Below, piece by piece: positions 15,790 through 23,802 of a stretch of 64,000 bases of DNA. The position numbers and the translations under genes are program-made. Within the stretch, counting starts at the first letter, position 1; each line of letters starts with the position of its first letter. Origin of the DNA: JAUXFS01 sp050329575. Its GTDB lineage: Bacteria > Pseudomonadota > Alphaproteobacteria > Rhodospirillales > Defluviicoccaceae. The DNA lies in contig JBHJOP010000009.1 of NCBI GenBank assembly GCA_050329575.1, forward strand, positions 72,562 to 136,561, written 5' to 3'. Below the pieces are notes generated by a model. The model did no database searches, was not told where the DNA came from, and worked only from the letters and a program-made list of their open reading frames with translations.

Positions 15790-17094
15790 TTACGGCGCGC
15801 GCGCCCGGTTGAGGCGCACCGCCACCGACCGAGCGTGGGCATCGAGGCCCTCCGCCTCGGCGAGGGTGACGGCGGCCGGCCCGATCGCCGCCAGCCCGGC
15901 CGCGTCGCAGGCGACGAAGGTGGTCCGCTTGAGAAAGTCGACGACCCCGAGGCCGGACGAGAACCGGGCGCTGCGTCCGGTCGGCAGCACGTGGTTGGGG
16001 CCGGCGACGTAGTCGCCGATCGCCTCCGGGGTCAGCCGACCGAGAAAGATCGCACCGGCGTTGGCGATCCGACCGGCCAGCCGCTCGGGATCGTCGACCG
16101 CGAGTTGCAGATGTTCCGGCGCCACCCGGTCGACGAGCGCCGGCGCCTGGTCGAGGCGCTCGACGACGATCACGCAGCCATAGGTCTGCCAGCTGTCGCG
16201 GGCGATCGCCGCCCGTCGGAGGGTTCGCAGATGATCGTCGACCGCGCGGCAGACGGCGTCGGCGAAGCGTCCGTCGTCGGTGATCAGGATCGACTGGGCA
16301 CAGGCGTCGTGCTCGGCTTGGGCGAGCAGGTCGACGGCAATCCAGGAGGGATCGTTGGCGGCGTCGGCGACGATCAGCACCTCCGACGGCCCGGCGATCA
16401 TGTCGATGCCGACGGTGCCGAACACCCGGCGCTTGGCGGCGGCGACGTAAGCGTTGCCGGGCCCGACGATCTTGTCGACCGGGCGGATGGTCGCAGTGCC
16501 ATACGCCAGCGCCGCGATCGCCTGGGCGCCGCCGATCCTGAACACCTCGTCGATGCCGGCAATCCGCGCGGCGGCGAGAACCAGCGGATCGAGGGCGCCG
16601 CCCGGCGCCGGGACCACCATGGCCAGCCGGCCGACCCCGGCGACTTTCGCCGGCACCGCGTTCATCAGCACCGACGACGGATAGGCGGCGGTGCCGCCCG
16701 GCACGTAGAGGCCGACCGCAGCGATCGGGGTCCAGCGCCAGCCGCAGCGGACTCCCTCGTCGTCCCGCTGGTCGAAGTCGGCGGGGCGCTGGCGGGCGTG
16801 GAACGCGTGGATGCGCGCCGCTGCCAGCTCGAGTGCCGCGATCGCGTCCGCCGGGCACGACCGGGCGGCGACCTCCAACTCGCCCGGTTGCACGCGGAGT
16901 GTCTCCGGCGTCAGATCGAGGGCGTCGAACCGCCGGGTGTAGTCGATCACCGCCGCATCGCCGTGGGCGCGCACATCGGCGAGGATGGCGGCCACCGTTT
17001 CGTCGACATCGGCCGCCGTTTCGCGCTTGGCGGCCAGCACGGCGGCGAACGCCGCCGCGAAGTCGGGGTCGCGGACGTCAAGCCGAATGGGCAT
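15790..17094 (-). CDS. hisD: Histidinol dehydrogenase
   Basis: Catalyses the last two steps of histidine synthesis, oxidising L-histidinol to histidine with NAD+ and a bound zinc. The 434-residue protein shows VPGGTAAYPSSVLM, the DKIVGPGNAYVAAAKR block, GPSEVLI, the Gln/His zinc-ligand region LLAQAEHD and the GPNHVLPTG motif. Its ATG lies inside the end of hisG (17-base overlap), so the two are coupled. Confidence 0.96.
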   Translation of the reverse strand: MPIRLDVRDPDFAAAFAAVLAAKRETAADVDETVAAILADVRAHGDAAVIDYTRRFDALDLTPETLRVQPGELEVAARSCPADAIAALELAAARIHAFHARQRPADFDQRDDEGVRCGWRWTPIAAVGLYVPGGTAAYPSSVLMNAVPAKVAGVGRLAMVVPAPGGALDPLVLAAARIAGIDEVFRIGGAQAIAALAYGTATIRPVDKIVGPGNAYVAAAKRRVFGTVGIDMIAGPSEVLIVADAANDPSWIAVDLLAQAEHDACAQSILITDDGRFADAVCRAVDDHLRTLRRAAIARDSWQTYGCVIVVERLDQAPALVDRVAPEHLQLAVDDPERLAGRIANAGAIFLGRLTPEAIGDYVAGPNHVLPTGRSARFSSGLGVVDFLKRTTFVACDAAGLAAIGPAAVTLAEAEGLDAHARSVAVRLNRARAP

Positions 17095-17746
17095 CGGCCG
17101 CCTCCCGAAAGCGCTCGATCCAGACGCCGACCTCTCGGGGGCGGGTCTTCCAGGCGGTACGGTTGACGGCCAGCCGCGAGGTGATCTCGGCGATCGTCTC
17201 GATCTCCACCAGCCCGTTGGCCCTGAGGGTGGCGCCGCTGGAGACCAGATCGACGATCCTCTGGCACAGTCCGAGGGCCGGCGCCAGTTCCATCGCGCCG
17301 TTGAGGTGGATGCATTCCGCCTGAACCCCGCGGCGGGCGAAGTGGTTCCGCGTGATCGCCGGATACTTGGTGGCGATGCGCACGTGGCTCCAGGTGGCGG
17401 GATCGTCCTCGGCCACCAGTTCCGCCGGTTCGGCCACCGCCATCCGGCAGCGGCCGACCGCCAGATCCAGGGGGGCGTAGATCTCCGGGAAGTCGAACTC
17501 CATCAGCACGTCGTTGCCAGCGACCCCGAGCTGGGCGGCGCCGAAGGCGACGAAGGTGGCGACGTCGAAGCTGCGTACGCGAATCAGGTCGATGTCCGGC
17601 CGACTGGTGGCGAACCGCAGCTGGCGGCTCTCGGCGTCGTCGAACGCGGGTTCCGGCTCGATGCCGGCGGCCCGCACGATCGGCATCACTTCGGCGAGGA
17701 TCCGCCCTTTGGGCAGGGCGAGCACCAGTTTGTCGTTCGTGGCCAC
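17078..17746 (-). CDS. hisG: ATP phosphoribosyltransferase, short form
   Basis: First step of histidine synthesis, joining ATP and PRPP. Only 222 residues long: LVLALPKGRIL at the start, GVAGNDVLME, and EAxIVDLVSSGATLRANGL near the end. The C-terminal regulatory (ACT-like) domain of long HisG is missing, so this is the HisG(S) type, which works as a complex with the HisS-like subunit HisZ. No hisZ is in this window; the gene at 26166-27410 is a full histidyl-tRNA synthetase. Overlaps hisD. Confidence 0.94.
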   Translation of the reverse strand: MATNDKLVLALPKGRILAEVMPIVRAAGIEPEPAFDDAESRQLRFATSRPDIDLIRVRSFDVATFVAFGAAQLGVAGNDVLMEFDFPEIYAPLDLAVGRCRMAVAEPAELVAEDDPATWSHVRIATKYPAITRNHFARRGVQAECIHLNGAMELAPALGLCQRIVDLVSSGATLRANGLVEIETIAEITSRLAVNRTAWKTRPREVGVWIERFREAADAHSA

Positions 17747-17820
17747 GGCGGGTCCCTCGCTGATCGGCGTTTCTCCTTATCGGCTTTCGCCGCCCGGCGC
17801 CAGTGGCGGGAGACCGCCCG

Positions 17821-19104
17821 TCAGCCCTTGAGGCGTTCGATGTCGGCCCCGCAGGCGGCGAGCTTCCTCTCCAGCCGCTCGTAGCCGCGGTCGAGATGGT
17901 AGACCCGGTTGACGACGGTCTCGCCCGCCGCTGCCAGGCCGGCCAGGACCAGCGACACCGAGGCTCTCAGGTCGGTCGCCATCACCGGCGCGCCGGACAA
18001 TCGGGGCACGCCGCGGACGATCGCCGACGCGCCGTGGACATTGATGCTGGCGCCCATCCGGCACAGCTCCGGAACGTGCATGAAACGGTTCTCGAACACC
18101 GTCTCGGTGATCATCGCCGCCCCTTCGGCGACCGTCATCACCGCCATCATCTGCGCCTGCATGTCGGTCGGGAAGCCGGGGTAGGGCTCGGTCATCACGT
18201 CGACGCCGCGCAGCGAGCGGTCGCTGCGGGCGACCCGCAACCCCCGCTCGGTATCGGCGAGCACGGCGCCGGCGGCCGTCAGGACGTCGGCGACCGACCC
18301 GATCAGCTCACGCCGGGCGCCGAGCAGCTCGACGTCGCCGCCGGTGATCACCGCCGCGGCCGCATAGGTGCCGGTCTCGATGCGGTCGGGGAGCACCGCG
18401 TGGCGGGCGCCCGAAAGTCGCTTGCGGCCGCGGATGCGGAGCGTGTCGGTGCCGATGCCGTCGATCTCGGCGCCCATCGCCACCAGGCAGCGGGCGAGAT
18501 CGGCGACCTCCGGCTCGCGGGCGGCGTTGGCGAGCACCTTCTCGCCGTCGGCCAGCGTCGCCGCCATCAGCGCGTTCTCGGTGCCGCCGACAGTCACCAT
18601 CGGGAAGGTGAACGAGCCGCCTTTCAGGCCCTTCGGCGCGCGGGCATCGATATAGCCCTCCCTGAGCTCGATCTCGGCTCCGAGGTGGGCGAGCGCCTTC
18701 AAATGCAGATCGACAGGGCGGGTGCCGATCGCGCAGCCCCCGGGCAACGACACCCGGGCGTGGCCGCAGCGGGCGAGCAGCGGCCCGAGCACGACCACCG
18801 AGGCCCGCATCTTGCGGACCAGGTCGTACGGGGCGGTGGTATCACCGATCACGGCGGCGGTCAGCGTCGCTTCCCGCCCGGCCGGTTCGCCGTCGTGGGC
18901 CCCGTTGGCGGCGATCTCGACCCCGAGCGCGGCCAGCAGGACCTCCATGGTGGCGATGTCGGCGAGCCTGGGAAGGTTGGTGAGCACCAGCGGCTCGTCG
19001 GTGAGCAGGCTCGCCGCCATCAGTGGCAGCGCAGCGTTCTTGGCGCCGCCGATGGCGATCGCGCCGTGGAGCGGCCGGCCGCCGCGGATGCGGATGCGGT
19101 CCAT
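17821..19104 (-). CDS. murA: UDP-N-acetylglucosamine 1-carboxyvinyltransferase
   Basis: Transfers enolpyruvate from PEP to UDP-GlcNAc, committing it to peptidoglycan. The 427-residue EPSP-synthase-type protein has Lys22 in GGAKNAAL and the catalytic, fosfomycin-target Cys124 in LPGGCAIGTRPVDLHL, so it is expected to be fosfomycin-sensitive at the target. GTENALMAA and the LEV-type C-terminal blocks are normal. It is preceded on the same strand by a small conserved gene with 9 bases between them. Confidence 0.95.
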   Translation of the reverse strand: MDRIRIRGGRPLHGAIAIGGAKNAALPLMAASLLTDEPLVLTNLPRLADIATMEVLLAALGVEIAANGAHDGEPAGREATLTAAVIGDTTAPYDLVRKMRASVVVLGPLLARCGHARVSLPGGCAIGTRPVDLHLKALAHLGAEIELREGYIDARAPKGLKGGSFTFPMVTVGGTENALMAATLADGEKVLANAAREPEVADLARCLVAMGAEIDGIGTDTLRIRGRKRLSGARHAVLPDRIETGTYAAAAVITGGDVELLGARRELIGSVADVLTAAGAVLADTERGLRVARSDRSLRGVDVMTEPYPGFPTDMQAQMMAVMTVAEGAAMITETVFENRFMHVPELCRMGASINVHGASAIVRGVPRLSGAPVMATDLRASVSLVLAGLAAAGETVVNRVYHLDRGYERLERKLAACGADIERLKG

Positions 19105-19113
19105 GGCCGACGA

Positions 19114-19290
19114 TCAGTCCTTGGCGCGGTCGGCCGGGGGGGGCTCCCCTGCCGCTCGGGCGCGGGCGCTCACCTGTTGCTTGCGCTTCTTCAGGTTGTC
19201 GCGGAGCGCCGCCGCCAGCCGCGCGCGCCGCGCCTCACCGGCGCCGCGGCGACCCTCGGGCACTCCGTCCGCTGTCGTCGGTTTCCCCAT
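19114..19290 (-). CDS. Small basic protein upstream of murA
   Basis: Encodes 58 residues from the ATG at 19290. It is dominated by Arg, Lys and Ala; the core EARRARLAAALRDNLKKRKQQVSARA should form one amphipathic helix. Small proteins of this appearance are frequently found immediately before murA in alphaproteobacteria, but no function is known to me. Low complexity makes the call tentative; the 9-base spacing to murA supports it. Confidence 0.6.
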   Translation of the reverse strand: MGKPTTADGVPEGRRGAGEARRARLAAALRDNLKKRKQQVSARARAAGEPPPADRAKD

Positions 19291-19385
19291 CGCGGGGCGG
19301 ACTGTGCCGAGGCGGCGGCGGCCCGTCAAGGGAAGCTTGCCAGCCGCCGCGGCGCTGTGGCATGTTCGCGCCCCATCCCCGAAGC

Positions 19386-19460
19386 GCCGCCGTAGCTCAG
19401 GGGTAGAGCACACCCTTGGTAAGGGTGGGGTCGAGTGTTCAATTCACTCCGGCGGCACCA
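19386..19460 (+). tRNA. tRNA-Thr (anticodon GGT)
   Basis: A complete 75-base cloverleaf: acceptor GCCGCCG pairs with CGGCGGC, D-arm GCTC...GAGC, anticodon stem CACCC/GGGTG around loop TTGGTAA with anticodon GGT at 19418-19420, T-arm GAGTG/CACTC with loop TTCAATT. The 3' CCA is encoded. A candidate promoter lies upstream (TTGCCA at 19337-19342, CATGTT about 18 bases further). Confidence 0.97.
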
Positions 19461-19643
19461 TCGTCTCTCGTGCCGCGCCGTTCGGGGGGTCAGTGTCCGT
19501 CGACGCTGGCTCGAGTGCGAGGAGAGAGGCGACGCGATGGGTGGCCGCTCGAAAGCCGACGTCGGTGTTGCCGGAGCGCCGGGCCCGCAACCGCGCGCAG
19601 AGCGGGAACCGACCCGACCCCGACGCAGGCCCTCGATCTGCCG

Positions 19644-21476
19644 ATGACCGAAGCGCAGGCCGTCATCCTGGGCATTCTGGCCGTCACCGTCCTGATGTTC
19701 CTGTGGGGACGCTGGCGGCACGACATGGTGGCGGTGGCGGCGCTGCTCGCCTGTGTGCTCGCCGGGCTGGTGCCGACCGCCGAGGCGTTCGCCGGGTTCG
19801 GCCATCCGGCGGTGATCACGGTGGCCTGCGTGCTGGTGTTGAGCCGTGGGCTGCAGGCGTCGGGAGCCGTGGATGCACTGGCGCGAACCGTGCTGCCGAC
19901 CTCGCTCGGGCCGACGGCGACGATCGCCGCGGTCTCCACGCTGGGCGCCTTTCTGTCGGCGTTCATGAACAACGTCGGCGCGCTGGCGCTGCTGATGCCG
20001 GTTGCCATCCAGATCGCCGAGCGCCAGCAGCTGCCGGCCGGTCGGGTGCTGATGCCGCTCGCGTTCGGCTCCATCCTCGGGGGCATGACAACGCTGATCG
20101 GCACGCCGCCCAACCTCATCGTTTCCGGATTTCGCGCCGGTCTCGGAGGGGGTGGGTTCGCGATGTTCGACTTCACCCCCGTCGGCGCGGCGGTCGCCCT
20201 GATCGCGCTCGCCTTCGTCGCGGCGATCGGCTGGCGGCTGGTGCCCGCCCGTCGGCGCGGCGGCGTCGACGATTTCGAGACCGGAGCCTACCTGACCGAG
20301 GCGCGCGTCCCCGAAAAGGCGAAGGCGGTGGGGATGACGCTGCGCGAGATCGAAAAGGCCCTCGTCGAGGCGGATGCCCAGGTCGTCGGCCTGGTGCGCA
20401 ACGAGGTCCGCGTCTCCGTTCCGAACCCCGCTCGCCGCATCCTGGCGGGCGACATCCTGGTCATCGAGGCGGAGCCCAAGGCGCTGGCCGTCGCCCTGGA
20501 AGCCCTCGACCTGAAGCTGGAGGAGGCGAAAAAGTCGGAGAAGATCGACGAGACGGCGGACGCAGCGGCGACGAAGGAGCACAAACAAGGCGAGGAGCCC
20601 AGGAAATCGGCCGACGCCGAGGAGTCCGCCCTGGTCGAGCTGGCGGTGCTGCCGGACTCGACCCTGTCCGGCCGCTCCGCCATGGACATCCGGCTGCGCA
20701 CCAGCTTCGGTGTCAATCTGTTGGCGATCTCGCGCCAGGGTCGGCGCTCGATGGCGCGGTTGCGGACGTTGCCGCTCCGCGCCGGCGATGTTTTGTTGAT
20801 GCAGGGGACGCCAGAAGCCATCGCCGGGTTCGCGGCCCATTTCGGCTGCGTGCCGCTCGCCGAACGGACGCTGCGCCTGCCGGACAAGCGTCAGGTCGTC
20901 GTCGCCAGCTCGATCATGGTGGCGGCGATCGCCGGTGCTGCCTTCGGGCTTCTGCCGGCCGCGATCTCGTTCGCCGCCGCCGTGCTCGCGTCGATGGCGT
21001 TGCGGGTGATCCCGCCGCGCCGGGTCTACGAGGCGATCGACTGGCCGGTGATCGTCCTCCTCGGCGCGCTGATCCCGGTGGCCGGCGCCATGGCGACGAC
21101 GGGGGCGGCCGACCTGATCGCGCGGCTGCTGCTCGACGGGGTGGCCGGAGGGAGCGCGATCGTCGCCCTGGCGGTGATCCTGGTCGTCACCATGACCTTG
21201 TCGGACTTCATGAACAACGCCGCGACCGCCGCCGTCATGGGCCCGATCGCCATCGGCACCGCGACCAGCGTCGGCGCCGCCGTCGATCCGTTTCTGATGG
21301 CGGTGGCGGTCGGGGCGTCGTGTGCCTTCCTGACGCCGATCGGCCATCAGAACAACACGCTGATCCTTGGCCCCGGCGGCTTCGGGTTTGGCGACTACTG
21401 GCGGCTCGGGCTGCCGGTCGAGCTCATCGTGGTGGCCGTCGGCGTGCCGATGATCTTGCTGGTGTGGCCGCTGTGA
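19644..21476 (+). CDS. SLC13/DASS family transporter with two RCK_C domains
   Basis: Encodes 610 residues in the inner membrane. Two halves of transmembrane helices flank a cytosolic module. The first half ends in the signature SFMNNVGALALLMPVA and GTPPNLIVS; the second has SDFMNNAATAAVMGP and PIGHQNNTLILGPGG, the paired SNT-like cation/substrate motifs of this superfamily. Between them lie two TrkA_C (RCK_C) domains (~215-290 and ~335-405) joined by a highly charged Lys/Glu linker. Family members move sulfate, dicarboxylates or other anions with Na+; the substrate is unknown. The ATG at 19644 was chosen because the first helix follows at once. The 180 bases after the tRNA hold no recognised element. 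Confidence 0.88.
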   Translation: MTEAQAVILGILAVTVLMFLWGRWRHDMVAVAALLACVLAGLVPTAEAFAGFGHPAVITVACVLVLSRGLQASGAVDALARTVLPTSLGPTATIAAVSTLGAFLSAFMNNVGALALLMPVAIQIAERQQLPAGRVLMPLAFGSILGGMTTLIGTPPNLIVSGFRAGLGGGGFAMFDFTPVGAAVALIALAFVAAIGWRLVPARRRGGVDDFETGAYLTEARVPEKAKAVGMTLREIEKALVEADAQVVGLVRNEVRVSVPNPARRILAGDILVIEAEPKALAVALEALDLKLEEAKKSEKIDETADAAATKEHKQGEEPRKSADAEESALVELAVLPDSTLSGRSAMDIRLRTSFGVNLLAISRQGRRSMARLRTLPLRAGDVLLMQGTPEAIAGFAAHFGCVPLAERTLRLPDKRQVVVASSIMVAAIAGAAFGLLPAAISFAAAVLASMALRVIPPRRVYEAIDWPVIVLLGALIPVAGAMATTGAADLIARLLLDGVAGGSAIVALAVILVVTMTLSDFMNNAATAAVMGPIAIGTATSVGAAVDPFLMAVAVGASCAFLTPIGHQNNTLILGPGGFGFGDYWRLGLPVELIVVAVGVPMILLVWPL

Positions 21477-21519
21477 CCGGCGGCGGTGCCGCGCCGCGGC
21501 GTCCGCGGCCGCCCGATCG

Positions 21520-21548
21520 TTGACAGGCGCCGGCGGCGCAGCGATGGT
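21520..21548 (+). promoter_or_regulatory. Candidate promoter of the MOSC gene, possibly leaderless
   Basis: A perfect TTGACA at 21520-21525, a 17-base spacer and a weak GATGGT at 21543-21548. Predicted transcription start falls at about 21555, the A of the MOSC start codon, and there is no ribosome-binding site before that ATG. Confidence 0.35.
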
Positions 21549-21554
21549 GTCGCC

Positions 21555-22316
21555 ATGACGATCACCGTCGCTGGCATCAACCGCTACCCGGTCAAAGGAC
21601 TGAGCGCCGAGCCGCTGGCGGCGGCGGACCTCGCGGTCGGCGAGGGGCTGCCCGGCGATCGTCGGTTCGCCCTGGCGCTGGCGGCGACCCGCTTCGATCC
21701 CGAGACGCCGCAGTGGCTGCCGAAGACCGCTTTTCTGATGCTGATGCGCAACGAGCGGCTGGCCGCCCTCGACACCCGGTTCGAGGCCGAGGACGGCACC
21801 CTGACCATCCGGCGTGACGGCAAGCAGGTGGCTCGCGCGAACATCGCCACCGCGGTCGGGCGGGCGGTGATCGAGGACTTCTTCGACGCCTACATGCGGG
21901 GCGAGATCGCGGGCAAACCGCGGCTGGTCACGGCACCCGCCGGGCACATGTTCTCCGACCATCGCGACAGGGTGCTGTCGATCGCCAACCTGGCGACGGT
22001 GCGCGATCTCGAACGGGTGGCGGGTCAGCCGGTCGATCCGCTGCGCTTTCGCGCCAACCTGCATCTCGAGGGCGCCGACCCGTGGACGGAGTTCGACTGG
22101 ATCGACAGGGAGATCGCCGTCGGCGGCGCGCGCCTCAGGGTCACCGCCCGCATCGACCGCTGCGCCGCCACCACGGTCCGCCCGGGGGCGGGCGTCCGTG
22201 ACATCAACGTTCCGAAGGCACTGCAACGGGGCTTCGGCCACGTCGACTGCGGCGTCTATGCCCGCGTCACCGCGGCAGGACGCATCGCCGTCGGCGATCC
22301 GGTGCGACCGCTGTAG
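21555..22316 (+). CDS. MOSC domain-containing protein (YcbX-like)
   Basis: Encodes 253 residues. The N-terminal MOSC_N beta-barrel opens with INRYPVKGLSAEPL and GLPGDRRFAL; the MOSC domain has PLRFRANLHLEGADPWTEFDW and a Cys-containing RIDRCAATTVRPGAGVRDINVPKAL. MOSC proteins bind molybdenum cofactor through a conserved Cys; YcbX-type members reduce N-hydroxylated compounds with an electron partner. No 2Fe-2S ferredoxin domain is fused here. The start at 21555 lacks a Shine-Dalgarno sequence; see the adjacent promoter entry. Confidence 0.85.
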   Translation: MTITVAGINRYPVKGLSAEPLAAADLAVGEGLPGDRRFALALAATRFDPETPQWLPKTAFLMLMRNERLAALDTRFEAEDGTLTIRRDGKQVARANIATAVGRAVIEDFFDAYMRGEIAGKPRLVTAPAGHMFSDHRDRVLSIANLATVRDLERVAGQPVDPLRFRANLHLEGADPWTEFDWIDREIAVGGARLRVTARIDRCAATTVRPGAGVRDINVPKALQRGFGHVDCGVYARVTAAGRIAVGDPVRPL

Positions 22317-22324
22317 ACCGCCGC

Positions 22325-22705
22325 TCAGCTGGCCAAGCGGTCCGCCTCGTCGGAGGGCTGATCGCCGCCACCGGCCTCGACGACACTGCCCTCCGCCTCG
22401 GCGTCCATCTCGCCCGGCCCCCTGCGTCCGCGATCCTGCCCGCGGTCACCGCCGCTGCCATCGTTGGCATGCAGGATCCGGTAGTAGTGTTCGGCGTGCT
22501 GATAGAAGCCCTCGGCGGAAATCGGATCGCCAGAAGACGTCGCGTCGCGTCCGAGGGCCAGATACCGGTCGAGAACCTGTTGCGCCGTCCCGCGGATCTT
22601 GCCGTCGGGGCCGTTGCTTTCGAACGTGTGGTTCTTCGACAACGGATGTCGTTTGCCGTTGCCGCGGTTGCGCCCTCGTCTGGAACTGCTAACGTGTTTC
22701 ATCAT
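22325..22705 (-). CDS. DUF4167 domain protein
   Basis: Encodes 126 residues. A basic N-terminus (RRGRNRGNGKRHP) is followed by the DUF4167 core: HTFESNGPDGKIRGTAQQVLDRYLALGRDA and AEGFYQHAEHYYRILHAND, then a low-complexity Gly/Glu/Asp tail. The family is almost confined to Alphaproteobacteria, is found downstream of prmC, and has no established function; the basic region suggests nucleic-acid binding. Convergent with the MOSC gene, with 8 bases between stops. Confidence 0.88.
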   Translation of the reverse strand: MMKHVSSSRRGRNRGNGKRHPLSKNHTFESNGPDGKIRGTAQQVLDRYLALGRDATSSGDPISAEGFYQHAEHYYRILHANDGSGGDRGQDRGRRGPGEMDAEAEGSVVEAGGGDQPSDEADRLAS

Positions 22706-22827
22706 ACCTTGTTGCTAGGCTGTCAGTGCCGCCCCCCTTGACCTCCACCCGATGCCCTTGGGCACCGGCGTCGCACCGATCCCCGAAAGGCCGACGCGAC
22801 GGCTCGGGGCGTGTGGAGACTAGGCGG

Positions 22828-23802
22828 CTAAACGGCGCGGTGCGACGTGTCCCTACGTGGACCATTCACCACGCTACCTTTTGAAACTAATCGGGAACCG
22901 GCTGGTTTCCAACCCTTTTTTTGTTTCGGCTGCGAGGCGGCGGCGATCGCCCGCACACATCGCCCGACACCGCCAAGATCGTTTTGTGTTTCAATGTCTT
23001 GCAATCCGATGTCGGCGAGCATCGCCGCGACCCGTCGGCTTTGGCCGGCGCCCACTTCCAGGACGACGGCACCTCCCGGGGCCACCAGCCGGCGCAGTTG
23101 CGGGACGATCGCACGGTAGCCGTCGAGGCCGTCGTTGCCGCCGGCGAGCGCCAGCCTCGGCTCGAAGCGAACGATCTCCGGCGCCAGCGAAGGCCATTCG
23201 GCGTCCGCTACGTAGGGAGGATTGGCGATCACCAGATCGAAGCCGCCGGCCAGCGATTCTCCCCAGTCACCGACGACGAAACTCGCGCGGGAGGCGAGGC
23301 CGAGTGCCGCCGCATTGTCGCGGGCGACGGCGGTGGCGGCGACCGACAGGTCGACCCCGACTCCATGCGCGACCGGCAGCGCGCTGAGCAGCGCCAGCAG
23401 CAGGCAGCCGCTGCCGGTGCCGAGATCGAGAACGCTCAGCCCCCCACCGTCCGGCCGGTATTCGGCGACCCATGCCAGCGCCGCCTCGACCAGCGTTTCG
23501 CTGTCCGGGCGGGGCACCAGGGTGTCGCGGGTCACCCGGAACGGCAGGCTCCAGAACTCGCGACAGCCGACCAGGTAGGCCAGCGGTTCGCGGTTGAGCC
23601 TGCGCGCCAGCAAGCCCTCGAAGCGCATCCGCTGATCGGCGGCGAGCGGCCGCTCGGCATCCGCGATCATGGTCTCGGTGCCGATGCTCAGAGCATGGCC
23701 CACCAGCAGGCGTGCGTCCAGGCGAGGCGTGCCGATTCCCGCCGCGGAGAGGTCTCGGTCCGCCTTCTCGACGGCGTGGCGAATGGTGAACGGCGCGGTC
23801 AT
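22828..23802 (-). CDS. prmC: Release factor glutamine methyltransferase
   Basis: Methylates the Gln of the GGQ motif in release factors. The 324-residue protein has the N-terminal helical domain, the AdoMet motif VLDLGTGSGCLLLALL (~124-139) and the catalytic NPPY at 194-197. A ~35-residue C-terminal extension (after VGRCVRAI) is Lys/Arg/Ser-rich and encoded by unusually AT-rich DNA that includes a run of seven A on the coding strand. A one-base slip there would replace the tail. The ATG overlaps the prfA stop as ATGA. Confidence 0.93.
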   Translation of the reverse strand: MTAPFTIRHAVEKADRDLSAAGIGTPRLDARLLVGHALSIGTETMIADAERPLAADQRMRFEGLLARRLNREPLAYLVGCREFWSLPFRVTRDTLVPRPDSETLVEAALAWVAEYRPDGGGLSVLDLGTGSGCLLLALLSALPVAHGVGVDLSVAATAVARDNAAALGLASRASFVVGDWGESLAGGFDLVIANPPYVADAEWPSLAPEIVRFEPRLALAGGNDGLDGYRAIVPQLRRLVAPGGAVVLEVGAGQSRRVAAMLADIGLQDIETQNDLGGVGRCVRAIAAASQPKQKKGWKPAGSRLVSKGSVVNGPRRDTSHRAV

